Position numbers and translations under genes: made by a program
Shown: positions 38,801 through 47,548 of the stretch, piece by piece
Numbering within the stretch: position 1 is the first letter of the stretch
Layout of the letters: each line of letters starts with the position of its first letter
The notes under the pieces: generated by a model
Seen by the model: the letters and a program-made list of their open reading frames with translations, nothing else
The model's database searches: none
What the model was told of the DNA's origin: nothing
Assembly: GCF_008693385.1 (NCBI RefSeq)
Contig: NZ_CP044065.1
Coordinates: 2,728,001 to 2,792,000, forward strand
Length of the DNA: 64,000 bases
Source: Cupriavidus pauculus
GTDB lineage: Bacteria; Pseudomonadota; Gammaproteobacteria; Burkholderiales; Burkholderiaceae
Direction of reading: 5' to 3'

Positions 38801-39691
38801 ATGCTGCCCGCTTCCATCGACGACACGGTCGCGCTGCTCGCGCGACAGCGGTACTTTGCCGACCGCGAGACCGCCACGGTGGTCTACCTCGCGCTGCGCA
38901 TGCAGCGGCCGCTGTTCCTCGAAGGGGAACCCGGCGTCGGCAAGACCGCGCTCGCGCAGGCGATGGCGGACGCGCTCGGCACGCGGCTGCTGCGCCTGCA
39001 GTGCTATGAAGGGCTCGACGTGGCGAGCGCGCTCTACGAGTGGGACTATCCGCGCCAGATCATGGCGCTGCGGCTTGCGGAAGCGCGTGGCGAGCGGCCC
39101 GCGCAGCAATCGCTCTATCACGACGATTTCCTGCTCAAGCGTCCGCTGCTCGAATCGCTGCTGCCCGATGCGGCCGCACCGGGCGTGCCGCGCGTGCTGC
39201 TCATCGACGAGATCGACCGCGCCGACGAACCGTTCGAGGCCTTTCTGCTCGAAGTGCTGGCCGACTATCAGGTGTCGATTCCCGAGATCGGCACCGTGCG
39301 CGCCGAGCGGCCGCCGCTCATCATCGCCACGTCCAACCGCACGCGCGAGGTCCACGATGCGCTCAAGCGGCGCTGCCTGTACCAGTGGATGGGCTATCCG
39401 GACCGGCAGCGCGAGCTGGAAATCGTGGCCGCGCGCGCGCCCGAGGCGGCTGCCGCGCTGCAGCGGCAGGCCATCGATTTCGTGCATCGGCTGCGCGGCA
39501 TCGACCTGTTCAAGGCGCCGGGCATCGCCGAGGCCATCGACTGGTGCCGCGCGCTTGCGGCACTCGGCGTGACCGAGCTCGATCCGCAGTCCGTGCGCGA
39601 CACGCTCGGCGTGCTGCTCAAGTATCAGGACGATCTCGCGCGGGCCGACGGTCCGACCGTCGCCGAGCTGTTGTCGCAGCCGTCGCCATGA
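38801..39691 (+). CDS. MoxR-type AAA ATPase (CoxD-like)
   Basis: This 296-residue AAA+ ATPase of the MoxR family has Walker A GEPGVGKTA (42-50), Walker B LLIDEID and a sensor ATSN motif. CoxD-type members act as chaperones that remodel the active site of molybdenum hydroxylases together with a VWA partner. The next gene encodes that partner and overlaps it by four bases (ATGA), a strong sign of coupled expression. Confidence 0.9.
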   Translation: MLPASIDDTVALLARQRYFADRETATVVYLALRMQRPLFLEGEPGVGKTALAQAMADALGTRLLRLQCYEGLDVASALYEWDYPRQIMALRLAEARGERPAQQSLYHDDFLLKRPLLESLLPDAAAPGVPRVLLIDEIDRADEPFEAFLLEVLADYQVSIPEIGTVRAERPPLIIATSNRTREVHDALKRRCLYQWMGYPDRQRELEIVAARAPEAAAALQRQAIDFVHRLRGIDLFKAPGIAEAIDWCRALAALGVTELDPQSVRDTLGVLLKYQDDLARADGPTVAELLSQPSP

Positions 39692-40977
39692 GCACCAGCG
39701 ATGGGATCGACGATGGACTGACGCCGCCCGCGCACGCGGACGGCATCGCGCTGCCCATGCTCGCCCGCAACGTCACGCACTTCATGCGCCTGCTGCGCGA
39801 CGCGGGGTTCGGGCTCTCGCCCGCGCACGCGGTGGACGCGCTCGAGGCGCTGCGCCATATCGATATCGGCCAGCGCGACGAAGTCCGCGCGGCGCTCGCG
39901 GCGTTGACGCTGTCCGGCCCCGACCAGCGTCCGCTGTTCGATGCGGCGTTCGACCTGTTCTGGCGCGACCCCGACTGGGAGGGCAAGCTGCGCGCGCTGC
40001 TGCTGCCCCGCATCGACGCGGGGGCACCGCCGCCGCCGCGCAGCAACCGGCTCGCGGATGCGCTCGCGGCACGGACGCCGCCCGCGCCCGCCGCGCCGCC
40101 ATCGGTTTCGGAGGAGCGCATTGCGGTCGCCCTCACCTTCTCCGCGCACGAACGGCTGGGCGAGCGCGACTTCGACACGCTCGATGCCGAAGAATGGCGG
40201 GCCCTCCAGCATCTGATCCATACGCGGCGCGCGCATCTGGGCCTGCACCGCACCCGGCGGTTGCGCGCCGCTGCGCACGGCACGCATGCGGACCTGCGCG
40301 CCAGCGCCCGGCTGGCCGTACGGCAGCACGGCGAGTGGCTGCGCTGGAAGTACCGCCAGCATGCCGAGCGCAAGGTGCCCATCGTGCTGCTGCTCGATAT
40401 CTCGGGCTCGATGAGCCAGTATTCGCGCGCGGTGCTCTATTTCTGCCACGCGCTCATGCAGTCGCGCGAGCGCATGCATGTATTCCTGTTTGGCACGCGC
40501 CTCACCAACGTGACCCGCGCGCTACGCGAGCGCGACCCCGACGAAGCGGTGAACCTCATCGCGGGGCAGGTGCGCGACTGGGCCGGCGGCACGCGCATCG
40601 GCGGCGCGCTGGCTGAATTCAACCGGCATTGGGCGCGCCGCACGCTGTCGGGCCGCGCGACCGTGCTGCTCGTGACGGACGGTATCGACCTCGAGGACAT
40701 CGACCTGCTCGATGCCGAAATGGGACGGCTTGCGCGCTTTGCGCACCGCATCGTCTGGCTCAATCCGCTGCTGCGCTACGCGGGGTTCACGCCACAGGCG
40801 CGCGGCATGCAGGCCATCCTGCCGCATGTGGACACGTTGCGCGCCGCGCACAATCTCGACAGCCTGCTGCAACTCGAATCGTTGCTCGTCACCACAAGGG
40901 ACCACCATGGAAATGAACCAGACCCAGCGCCTGCCCGTGCCGCGCGACATCGCCTGGGCGGCGCTGAACGATCCTGA
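39688..40977 (+). CDS. VWA-containing CoxE family protein
   Basis: This 429-residue protein carries the VWA_CoxE domain in its C-terminal half, with the metal-ion-dependent adhesion motif DISGS at 237-241 and LLVTDGID further on. Residues about 110-140 are a proline and alanine rich linker. It partners the MoxR ATPase in maturing the molybdenum enzyme. The reading frame extends 71 bp into the following coxG gene, so its last 24 residues are encoded by overlapping sequence. Confidence 0.87.
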   Translation: MSTSDGIDDGLTPPAHADGIALPMLARNVTHFMRLLRDAGFGLSPAHAVDALEALRHIDIGQRDEVRAALAALTLSGPDQRPLFDAAFDLFWRDPDWEGKLRALLLPRIDAGAPPPPRSNRLADALAARTPPAPAAPPSVSEERIAVALTFSAHERLGERDFDTLDAEEWRALQHLIHTRRAHLGLHRTRRLRAAAHGTHADLRASARLAVRQHGEWLRWKYRQHAERKVPIVLLLDISGSMSQYSRAVLYFCHALMQSRERMHVFLFGTRLTNVTRALRERDPDEAVNLIAGQVRDWAGGTRIGGALAEFNRHWARRTLSGRATVLLVTDGIDLEDIDLLDAEMGRLARFAHRIVWLNPLLRYAGFTPQARGMQAILPHVDTLRAAHNLDSLLQLESLLVTTRDHHGNEPDPAPARAARHRLGGAERS

Positions 40978-41434
40978 GCTGCTCAGGCAATGTATTCCCG
41001 GATGTGAGAGCATCGAGCCCGATGGCGAGAATACCTGGCAGCTGGCGCTGACCGCCGCGGTGGGGCCTGTGAAAGCACGTTTCAAAGGCCGTATGGCGCT
41101 ACAGGATATTCAGGCACCGGAAAGCTATACCATCGCGTTCGACGGCCAGGGCGGCGCGGCCGGCTTCGGCAAGGGCGTGGCGCGGGTTTCGCTCGCACCG
41201 GATGGCGACGCGACACTGCTCACCTATGCGGTGCAGGCGCAGGTCGGCGGCAAGATCGCCCAGATCGGCTCGCGGCTCGTCGATGCAGCCGCGCGCAAGA
41301 TGGCCGATACTTTCTTCGTCCGCTTTACCGAGGTGGTGACCGGGCCGGGCGAAGCGGAGCAGGACAACGACGCAGTGCAACAGGAAGAAGGAAAGCAGAA
41401 ACGATCATGGACAGCGTGGATCTCGAAGCCCTGA
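40907..41434 (+). CDS. coxG: CoxG family SRPBCC protein
   Basis: This 175-residue protein has the START/SRPBCC fold of the CoxG family, with LPVPRDIAWAALNDPELL at the N-terminus and GGKIAQIGSRLVD near the C-terminus. CoxG in Oligotropha attaches the enzyme to the membrane; this version lacks an obvious C-terminal membrane helix and ends in a charged tail. A GGGA ribosome site precedes the ATG. It overlaps the VWA gene by 71 bp and xdhC by 28 bp. Confidence 0.87.
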   Translation: MEMNQTQRLPVPRDIAWAALNDPELLRQCIPGCESIEPDGENTWQLALTAAVGPVKARFKGRMALQDIQAPESYTIAFDGQGGAAGFGKGVARVSLAPDGDATLLTYAVQAQVGGKIAQIGSRLVDAAARKMADTFFVRFTEVVTGPGEAEQDNDAVQQEEGKQKRSWTAWISKP

Positions 41435-42480
41435 AGAGCAGCGTGCGATGGCAGGCGGAAGGCCATCGCGTGCTGCTCGTGACGGTGGTGCGGACGTGGG
41501 GCTCGTCGCCGCGGCCCGAAGGCGCGATGCTCGCGGTGCGCGACGATGGCCTCGTGGTGGGCTCGGTCTCGGGCGGCTGCATCGAGGACGACATCATCGA
41601 TCGCGTGCGGCGCGAAGGTATTCGCAGCGACAGGCCCGAGTCCGTCAAGTACGGCATCAGCGCCGAGGAAGCGCATCGCTTCGGGCTGCCGTGCGGCGGC
41701 ACGATCGAGCTCGTGACCGAACCGCTGTCGGCCGCGAGCGGCATCGAGGAGTTGCTGGCGGCGGTGGAATCCGGGCGGCTCGTCTCGCGCCATCTGGATA
41801 TGGCAACGGGCCGCGCGACGCTCGGGCATGCCGAGGTGACCGACGGCCTGGCCTTCGACGGCGACAGGCTGCTGACGATTCATGGGCCGCGTTACCGCAT
41901 GCTCGTGATCGGTGCCGGACAGCTCTCGAAGTATCTGTGCCAGATCGCGGTGGGGCTGGGCTTTCAGGTCACGGTGTGCGATCCGCGCGAGGAATACACG
42001 GAGACGTGGGACATTCCCGGCGTGTCGATGGTCCGCACGATGCCCGACGACACGGTGCTGGCCATGCGCCTCGACGAACGCTGCGCGGTCATCGCGCTGA
42101 CGCACGACCCGAAGCTCGACGACCTCGCGCTGATGGAAGCGCTGCACACCCCCGCGTTCTATGTGGGCGCGCTGGGCTCGCGCCGCAACAATCAGGCGCG
42201 GCGCGAGCGGCTCAAGGAGTTCGACGTCACCGAGGCCGAGCTGGCGCGGCTGCATGGGCCCGTTGGCATCTATATCGGCAGCCGCACGCCGCCCGAGATC
42301 GCGATCTCCATCCTGGCCGAGGTGATCGCCGCGAAGAATCACGTGTCGCTGCCGGACATTCTGCAAGTGGAAGGCGCCAAGGCCGCGCGCGAGATCGCCG
42401 CGGGCGAGGCAGCCTGTCCGATCCTGCCGGAAGATCGGACGGCGGCTGCCGCGGCGTCCGTGGCTTCCGCGGCATCGTGA
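41407..42480 (+). CDS. XdhC/CoxI family cofactor chaperone
   Basis: This 357-residue protein has the N-terminal XdhC_CoxI domain with GSSPRPEGAM and SVSGGCIE, and a C-terminal Rossmann domain with MLVIGAGQLSKYL near residue 168. XdhC proteins bind sulfurated molybdenum cofactor and insert it into the large subunit. The last 25 residues are alanine rich. Its start lies within the end of coxG, and mocA follows 16 bp later. Confidence 0.92.
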   Translation: MDSVDLEALKSSVRWQAEGHRVLLVTVVRTWGSSPRPEGAMLAVRDDGLVVGSVSGGCIEDDIIDRVRREGIRSDRPESVKYGISAEEAHRFGLPCGGTIELVTEPLSAASGIEELLAAVESGRLVSRHLDMATGRATLGHAEVTDGLAFDGDRLLTIHGPRYRMLVIGAGQLSKYLCQIAVGLGFQVTVCDPREEYTETWDIPGVSMVRTMPDDTVLAMRLDERCAVIALTHDPKLDDLALMEALHTPAFYVGALGSRRNNQARRERLKEFDVTEAELARLHGPVGIYIGSRTPPEIAISILAEVIAAKNHVSLPDILQVEGAKAAREIAAGEAACPILPEDRTAAAAASVASAAS

Positions 42481-42496
42481 CGGTCTGGGCTAGCGC

Positions 42497-43105
42497 ATGA
42501 TCCCGGCGCCGCTGACCACCACCGACCTGCCGACCGGCGTGCTGCTGGCGGCGGGCTTCGGACGCCGTTTCGACCCCGCCGGCCTGCGCAACAAGCTGCT
42601 GCAAACGCTGCCCGACGGGCGCACCGTCGCGTGGCGCAGCGCGCGCACACTCGCGGTGGCGCTGCCTGCGACGATTGCGGTCGTGCGGCCCGGGCACGAC
42701 GAGCTTGCGGCACAGCTGCGGCATGCGGGTTGCCGCGTGGTCGAAAGCGCGGCGGCCGAGGCCGGAATGGGTGCGGCGTTACGCGACGCGGTGGCCGCGA
42801 GTCCCGATGCGCGCGGATGGGTGGTGGCGCTCGCCGATATGCCGTGGGTGTCGATCGAACTCGTGCGCGCGGTGGCGCTGACGATCACGACGCCCACGAC
42901 GATCGCCGCGCCGTGGCGCGACGGTCAGCGTGGGCACCCCGTTGGATTCGGCGCGGCGTGGCGTGAGGAATTGCTGAAGCTCGACGGCGACGAAGGCGCG
43001 CGGGCGCTGCTGAAGTCGCAGCCCGTCACGCGCATTCTCACCGAGGACGATGGGGCGTTTCGGGATATCGATGTCCCGGGCGACCTGCGCACGCCACCCA
43101 CCTAA
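42497..43105 (+). CDS. MocA-like molybdenum cofactor cytidylyltransferase
   Basis: This 202-residue nucleotidyltransferase has the signature LLAAGFGRRFD near residues 16-26, VVRPGH and LADMPWV, and a terminal RDIDVPGDL. It matches MocA, which adds CMP to molybdopterin to make the MCD cofactor used by the xanthine-oxidase/CoxL family. It is the last gene of the molybdenum hydroxylase cluster and converges on otsA. The exchange of the usual serine for F-G in the signature loop is a small oddity. Confidence 0.87.
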   Translation: MIPAPLTTTDLPTGVLLAAGFGRRFDPAGLRNKLLQTLPDGRTVAWRSARTLAVALPATIAVVRPGHDELAAQLRHAGCRVVESAAAEAGMGAALRDAVAASPDARGWVVALADMPWVSIELVRAVALTITTPTTIAAPWRDGQRGHPVGFGAAWREELLKLDGDEGARALLKSQPVTRILTEDDGAFRDIDVPGDLRTPPT

Positions 43106-43122
43106 CCACCGCCCCCCCTCGC

Positions 43123-44517
43123 TCAAACGTTTTCCGTCTCCGCCAGCGCGCGCAGAAACTCGCTGCTCCACCAGTGCACATCCTGCTCCCGGATGCGTTC
43201 GAGCAGCCGCTGGTGCCGCGTGCGGCGTTCCGTCAGCGGCATGTGCAAGGCCTGCTGAATCGCCTGCGCCGTGGCGCGCGTGTCGTACGGGTTCACCAGC
43301 AGCGCTTCCTTCAGTTGCTCGGCCGCCCCCGCGAACCGCGACAGCACCAGCACGCCGGGATCGTCGGGGTCCTGCGCGGCGATAAACTCCTTCGCCACAA
43401 GGTTCATGCCGTCGCGCAGCGGCGTCACGAGCGCCACGCTGCTCGCGCGGCAAAGCCCCGGCAATCGCTTGCGCGCGGTGGACCGATGGATATACCGCAC
43501 CGGCATCCAGTCGAGTTCGCCGTACTCGCTGTTGATCGCGCCCGTAATGCCTTCCATATCGCGCCGGAGGTCCGCATACGCATCGACCGACTCGCGCGAC
43601 GGTGCCGCGATCTGGATCAGCGTCGCGCTGGACCGGTTCTCCGGATACTCGGCCAGCAGCGTCTGGAATGCCTTGAGGCGCTGCGGCAGGCCCTTGGAGT
43701 AGTCGAGCCGGTCGATGCCGAGCAACAGCCGGCGCCGCGCATACTGGCCGCGCATCATCTCGTACGTCTCGCGCGAATCGTCGCCCTTGCCAAGCTCGAT
43801 GAACTCGTCGACATCGATGCCGATCGGGAACGCCTGCGCGCGCACGGTCCGATGGAACGCGCGGAACCGGTACTCGCCCATCGGCTCGGCGCCGGCCTCG
43901 TCCTGCGCGTAGCGGGCAAAGTGGTCGACGTCGGCCTGGCTCTGGAAGCCGATCAGGTCGTAGGCGAACATCGCGCGCATCAGCCACTCGTGCTGCGGAA
44001 TCGCGGCGAGGATCAGCGGCGGCGGCAGCGGGATATGCAGGAAGAATCCGATCCGCTGGCCACAGCCGATCGCGCGCAGCTCCGCCGCGAGCGGAATCAG
44101 GTGATAGTCGTGAATCCAGATGACATCGTCCGGCTTCAGCAGCGGCGCGAGCTTGCGCGCGAACAGCTGGTTCACGCGGCGGTAGCTGTTGAGATTGCCC
44201 GCCGGGTCGAAGTCCGCGAGATCGAGCCGGTAGTGGAACACGGGCCAGAGCACGCCATTGCTGTACCCGAGGTAGTACGCGTCATAGTCCTCGCGGCTCA
44301 GGTCCACCGTGGCCAGCGTCACGTTGCCGGCCTGTTGCAAATGGAGTTCGCCCTCGCCCGGCGTGCCGCCCTGGTTCGCCTCGACGGCCTTGCCGCTCCA
44401 GCCGAACCACAGTCCGCCTGTCTTCGAGAGCGCTTCGGAGAGCGCGACGGCAAGACCGCCCGCCGCGTGGTTACGCGGATCGGCGACCCGGTTGGATACC
44501 GCTACAAGTCTTCCCAT
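43123..44517 (-). CDS. otsA: Trehalose-6-phosphate synthase
   Basis: This 464-residue GT20 enzyme joins UDP-glucose and glucose-6-phosphate to trehalose-6-phosphate. VSNRV at the N-terminus, the IHDYHL motif, GIDRLDYSKG and LRDGMNLVAKEF, which bind the donor and acceptor, are all present, and the length matches E. coli OtsA (474). It is the last gene of an otsB-GH15-otsA operon, 63 bp after the GH15 gene. Confidence 0.95.
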   Translation of the reverse strand: MGRLVAVSNRVADPRNHAAGGLAVALSEALSKTGGLWFGWSGKAVEANQGGTPGEGELHLQQAGNVTLATVDLSREDYDAYYLGYSNGVLWPVFHYRLDLADFDPAGNLNSYRRVNQLFARKLAPLLKPDDVIWIHDYHLIPLAAELRAIGCGQRIGFFLHIPLPPPLILAAIPQHEWLMRAMFAYDLIGFQSQADVDHFARYAQDEAGAEPMGEYRFRAFHRTVRAQAFPIGIDVDEFIELGKGDDSRETYEMMRGQYARRRLLLGIDRLDYSKGLPQRLKAFQTLLAEYPENRSSATLIQIAAPSRESVDAYADLRRDMEGITGAINSEYGELDWMPVRYIHRSTARKRLPGLCRASSVALVTPLRDGMNLVAKEFIAAQDPDDPGVLVLSRFAGAAEQLKEALLVNPYDTRATAQAIQQALHMPLTERRTRHQRLLERIREQDVHWWSSEFLRALAETENV

Positions 44518-44580
44518 TGGCTGTTTGCTTTGGCTATTTGTTGTTTGGATCGCCGCGTGGAGCGCTCGTGCACCGCGGCG

Positions 44581-46551
44581 TCAGATCACACTGTCCCATG
44601 GCGCGGACAACCGCATGGCGCCGTTGATCAACCCCACCATCGAATACGTCTGCGGGAAATTGCCCCACATCTCGCCCGTGACCGGATGCGTGTCTTCGGA
44701 GAGCAGCCCGAGCGGATTGCGCGCGGCAAGCATCGCTTCGAAGATCTCGCGCGCTTCCTCGCGGCGGCCGATGCGCGCCAGCGCATCGATGCGCCAGAAC
44801 GTGCAGATATTGAACGCGGTCTCGGGCTTGCCGAAATCGTCGGGCGCTTCGTAGCGGCGCATATAGGGGCCGTCGCACAGCGACGTCTCCAGCGCCTTGA
44901 CCGTCGAGACGAAACGCGGATCCTTCGGGTCGATGAAATTGACCTCGGCCATCAGCAGCACGCTCGCGTCGAGCTCCTTGCCGCCGAAGCTTTCGGCGAA
45001 CGCCTGGCGCGACTCGGACCATGACTCGGCGAGGATCTGCGTCTTCATGCGATCGGCATGGTCGCCCCAGTACGCGGCGCGCGCCGGCTGCTCGAGCTTG
45101 AGCGCGATCTTCGCAAGGCGGTCGCACGCGGCCCAGCTCATCAGCGCGGAAGACGTATGGACACGCGCGCGCGTGCGCAACTCCCACATGCCCGCGTCGG
45201 GCGTGCCGAACACGCGCACGGCCTGCTCGCCGACGTCCTCCAGCCGCTGGAATTCGGCAAGGCCGCCGCGATGGAGCAACCGGTGATCGTGGAAGGCCTG
45301 CGCGGCGCCGAGCACCACGTTGCCGTACACATCGTGCTGGAAGTGCTCCTGCGCCTGGTTGCCCACGCGCACCGGGCCCATGCCCCGATAGCCGCACAGA
45401 TGGTCGAGAATGCTTTCGGGCAATTCGCGTTCGAGCCCGATCCCGTACAGCGGCTGGATATGGCCGTCCTGCGATTGCATGACCACGTTGGAGAGCCACC
45501 GCAGGTAGTCCTCCATCGTGCCCACTTCGGACAGGCTGTTGAGCGCGCGCACCACGAAGAACGCATCGCGCAGCCAGCAGTAGCGGTAGTCCCAGTTGCG
45601 GCCGCTGCCGGGCGCCTCGGGAATGCTCGTCGTCATGGCCGCGACGATCGCGCCGGTCTCCTCGTAAAGCGACAGCTTGAGCGTGATGGCCGCGCGGATC
45701 ACCGCGTCCTGCCATTCGCGCGGCACCGCCAGCCGGCGCGTCCACAGGCGCCAGTAAGAGGTGGTCTCCTGCTCGAAGTCGCGCGCCGTCTCTTCCACGC
45801 CGCCCGCGAGCGTCTCGTCGGGGCCGAGGATGAAGTTGTACCCGCGCGTGACGAGGAACGGCGTGTTCGACATCACGTACGCAAGCGGCGCGTCGGTGGT
45901 CATGCGCAGCGTGGTGCCGTCGCCGATATAGCGCACGTGGCTGCTGCCGCGCGTGATCTCGGGCTTGATGCGGCCCCACTGGAAGCGCGGGGCCACGTTC
46001 ACGCGCACGCGCGGCGCGCCGCGGACCGGCCGGATGCGGCGCACGAGCGTGATGGGACGGAAATAGCGCCCGAGCCGGAAGAAGCGTGGCGCGAAATCGG
46101 TAATCTCGAGGCAGTTGCCGTGCTTGTCCATCAGCCGCGTGCGCAGGATGGCCGTGTTCGGTTCATACCATTGCGTCGCTTCCTGGAAGTCCTCGATCTC
46201 GATCGAGAAATGCCCGCCGTTCTCGCTTGGGTCCAGCAGCGCGTTGAAAACGGGATCGCCGTCGAAGCGAGGCAGGCACATCCACACGACGCGGCCGCGC
46301 CCGTCGATAAGGGCCGAGAACGCGCAATTGCCGATCATGCCGAGCGAAAGCGAGGCATCGGCGACGCGGCTCGAGCAGTCGCGATCGACGTTCACCGCCG
46401 ATTCGGAGGCAATGCTCGCGGTGATGGCGGCGCTGGCCGCCGCATCCGCGGCGGTCTTCGCCGTGCCGGTGTCGGCGGCGGGTTCGAGCATCGTGGTGGC
46501 GTCGGCGGGGACATGGGCAGGTCCGCCCGACGGGGTATGGGAATGGCTCAC
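44581..46551 (-). CDS. GH15 family glycoside hydrolase (possible trehalase)
   Basis: This 656-residue protein has an alanine-rich N-terminal extension (1-60), a trehalase-like N-terminal beta domain (about 65-270), and a GH15 (alpha/alpha)6 barrel (280-656) with NWDYRYCWLRD (319-329). The catalytic pair is likely E457 in MWELR and E627 in GEMWGNFPQ. GH15 contains glucoamylases, glucodextranases and trehalases; the position between otsB and otsA favours trehalose or a related glucoside. The start is GTG behind GGGAGG. No signal peptide is seen, so it should be cytoplasmic. At 407-411 it reads DVYGN where I would expect DVYGE. Confidence 0.88.
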   Translation of the reverse strand: MSHSHTPSGGPAHVPADATTMLEPAADTGTAKTAADAAASAAITASIASESAVNVDRDCSSRVADASLSLGMIGNCAFSALIDGRGRVVWMCLPRFDGDPVFNALLDPSENGGHFSIEIEDFQEATQWYEPNTAILRTRLMDKHGNCLEITDFAPRFFRLGRYFRPITLVRRIRPVRGAPRVRVNVAPRFQWGRIKPEITRGSSHVRYIGDGTTLRMTTDAPLAYVMSNTPFLVTRGYNFILGPDETLAGGVEETARDFEQETTSYWRLWTRRLAVPREWQDAVIRAAITLKLSLYEETGAIVAAMTTSIPEAPGSGRNWDYRYCWLRDAFFVVRALNSLSEVGTMEDYLRWLSNVVMQSQDGHIQPLYGIGLERELPESILDHLCGYRGMGPVRVGNQAQEHFQHDVYGNVVLGAAQAFHDHRLLHRGGLAEFQRLEDVGEQAVRVFGTPDAGMWELRTRARVHTSSALMSWAACDRLAKIALKLEQPARAAYWGDHADRMKTQILAESWSESRQAFAESFGGKELDASVLLMAEVNFIDPKDPRFVSTVKALETSLCDGPYMRRYEAPDDFGKPETAFNICTFWRIDALARIGRREEAREIFEAMLAARNPLGLLSEDTHPVTGEMWGNFPQTYSMVGLINGAMRLSAPWDSVI

Positions 46552-46564
46552 AGCGAATCCTCCC

Positions 46565-47329
46565 TTAGAGTCGGTGTGAAGTGGTGGAACGGGTGACGGT
46601 TTCGCGCGCGGCCTGCGCCGAGCGATGCAGCCAGTCGCGCAATGCGGAGGGGGCCGGCAGACTCACGCTGGCCGCGCTCGCGCGCTGGCCCACGAGCACA
46701 CCGGTGCCGCCGAGTTCGCCGACGACGGAGAATCCCGCCTCGTCGGTGACGTCGTCGCCGGCGAAGACCGGGCGGCGTCCCGCGAACGGCGGCATGCGCA
46801 TGAACGACGCGATCGCGCCGCCCTTGTCCACGCCGGCGGGCTTGATCTCGACGACCATCTTGCCCGGCAGCGCCTCCAGGCCCGTGGCGTCGCGCAGCAC
46901 GTCGGACACGGCGGCGCGCACCAGCGGCTCCAGCTCCGGCGCCTGCCGGTAGTGGATGGCCACGGCGATGGTCTTGTCCTCGAGCCGGAGCCCGGGGTGC
47001 CTGCGCACGAGGGCCTCGAGCTGCGGCATCAGCAGGCTGATATCGGGCGAAGGCGGTGTAATCAGGTGCTCGCCGATATTGCGGAACTCGGCACCGTGCA
47101 CGCCCGCGGCGGGCAGTCGCAATGGCTGCAGGAAATGGTCGAGCTCGGCGACGGGCCGGCCCGAGATAATGGCAAGCGCGCCATCCAGCCATCGATGCAG
47201 CGTCGTCAGCGTGTCGACCAGTTCGGGCTCCACGCGCACCAGTTCGGGGCGTGGGGCGAGGTCGGCAAGCGTGCCGTCGAAGTCCAGAAACAGCGCGGTA
47301 TCGGGTGCGATCAGAGGTAGCGGAGACAT
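46565..47329 (-). CDS. otsB: Trehalose-6-phosphate phosphatase
   Basis: This 254-residue HAD phosphatase removes phosphate from trehalose-6-phosphate. The nucleophile motif is LDFDGTLADL (D16, D18), followed by ISGRP, a VVEIKPAGVDKGGAI segment and FAGDDVTDE. It is the first gene of the operon and lies 13 bp before the GH15 gene. Divergent ilvA starts 219 bp away, so the region 47330-47548 holds both promoters. Confidence 0.94.
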   Translation of the reverse strand: MSPLPLIAPDTALFLDFDGTLADLAPRPELVRVEPELVDTLTTLHRWLDGALAIISGRPVAELDHFLQPLRLPAAGVHGAEFRNIGEHLITPPSPDISLLMPQLEALVRRHPGLRLEDKTIAVAIHYRQAPELEPLVRAAVSDVLRDATGLEALPGKMVVEIKPAGVDKGGAIASFMRMPPFAGRRPVFAGDDVTDEAGFSVVGELGGTGVLVGQRASAASVSLPAPSALRDWLHRSAQAARETVTRSTTSHRL

Positions 47330-47482
47330 CGCGTATTACCGTAGCACGGGGATGTGACGAGCCGCCACCGGGCGCTGTCCTACAAGCCACCCCCACGGCC
47401 GACCGGTGACGCCCACACCACCCCCGTCGCGCCTGCCGTCCGGAGATCGGGAGGCAGCGAATGGGCGCCATCCATTATCATT

Positions 47483-47515
47483 GGCGGTTTCCGCCGATTT
47501 TTCCGGCTTTTTTTT
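47483..47515 (+). promoter_or_regulatory. Terminator-like hairpin and T tracts in the ilvA leader
   Basis: A GGCGG-TTT-CCGCC hairpin (47483-47495) is followed by GATTTTT and then a T8 tract ending 33 bp before the ilvA ATG. No plus-strand gene lies upstream for it to terminate. It could attenuate ilvA transcription; this is untested. Confidence 0.4.
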
Positions 47516-47548
47516 GCAGTGCCACGTGCCCCAAGCTGCCTGCCCAAC

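Noticed and set aside
47354..47548. An N-terminal extension of 65 residues on IlvA
   Set aside because: The added sequence is proline and arginine rich, contains the hairpin and T tracts, and has no counterpart in known threonine dehydratases; the ATG at 47549 gives the family length.
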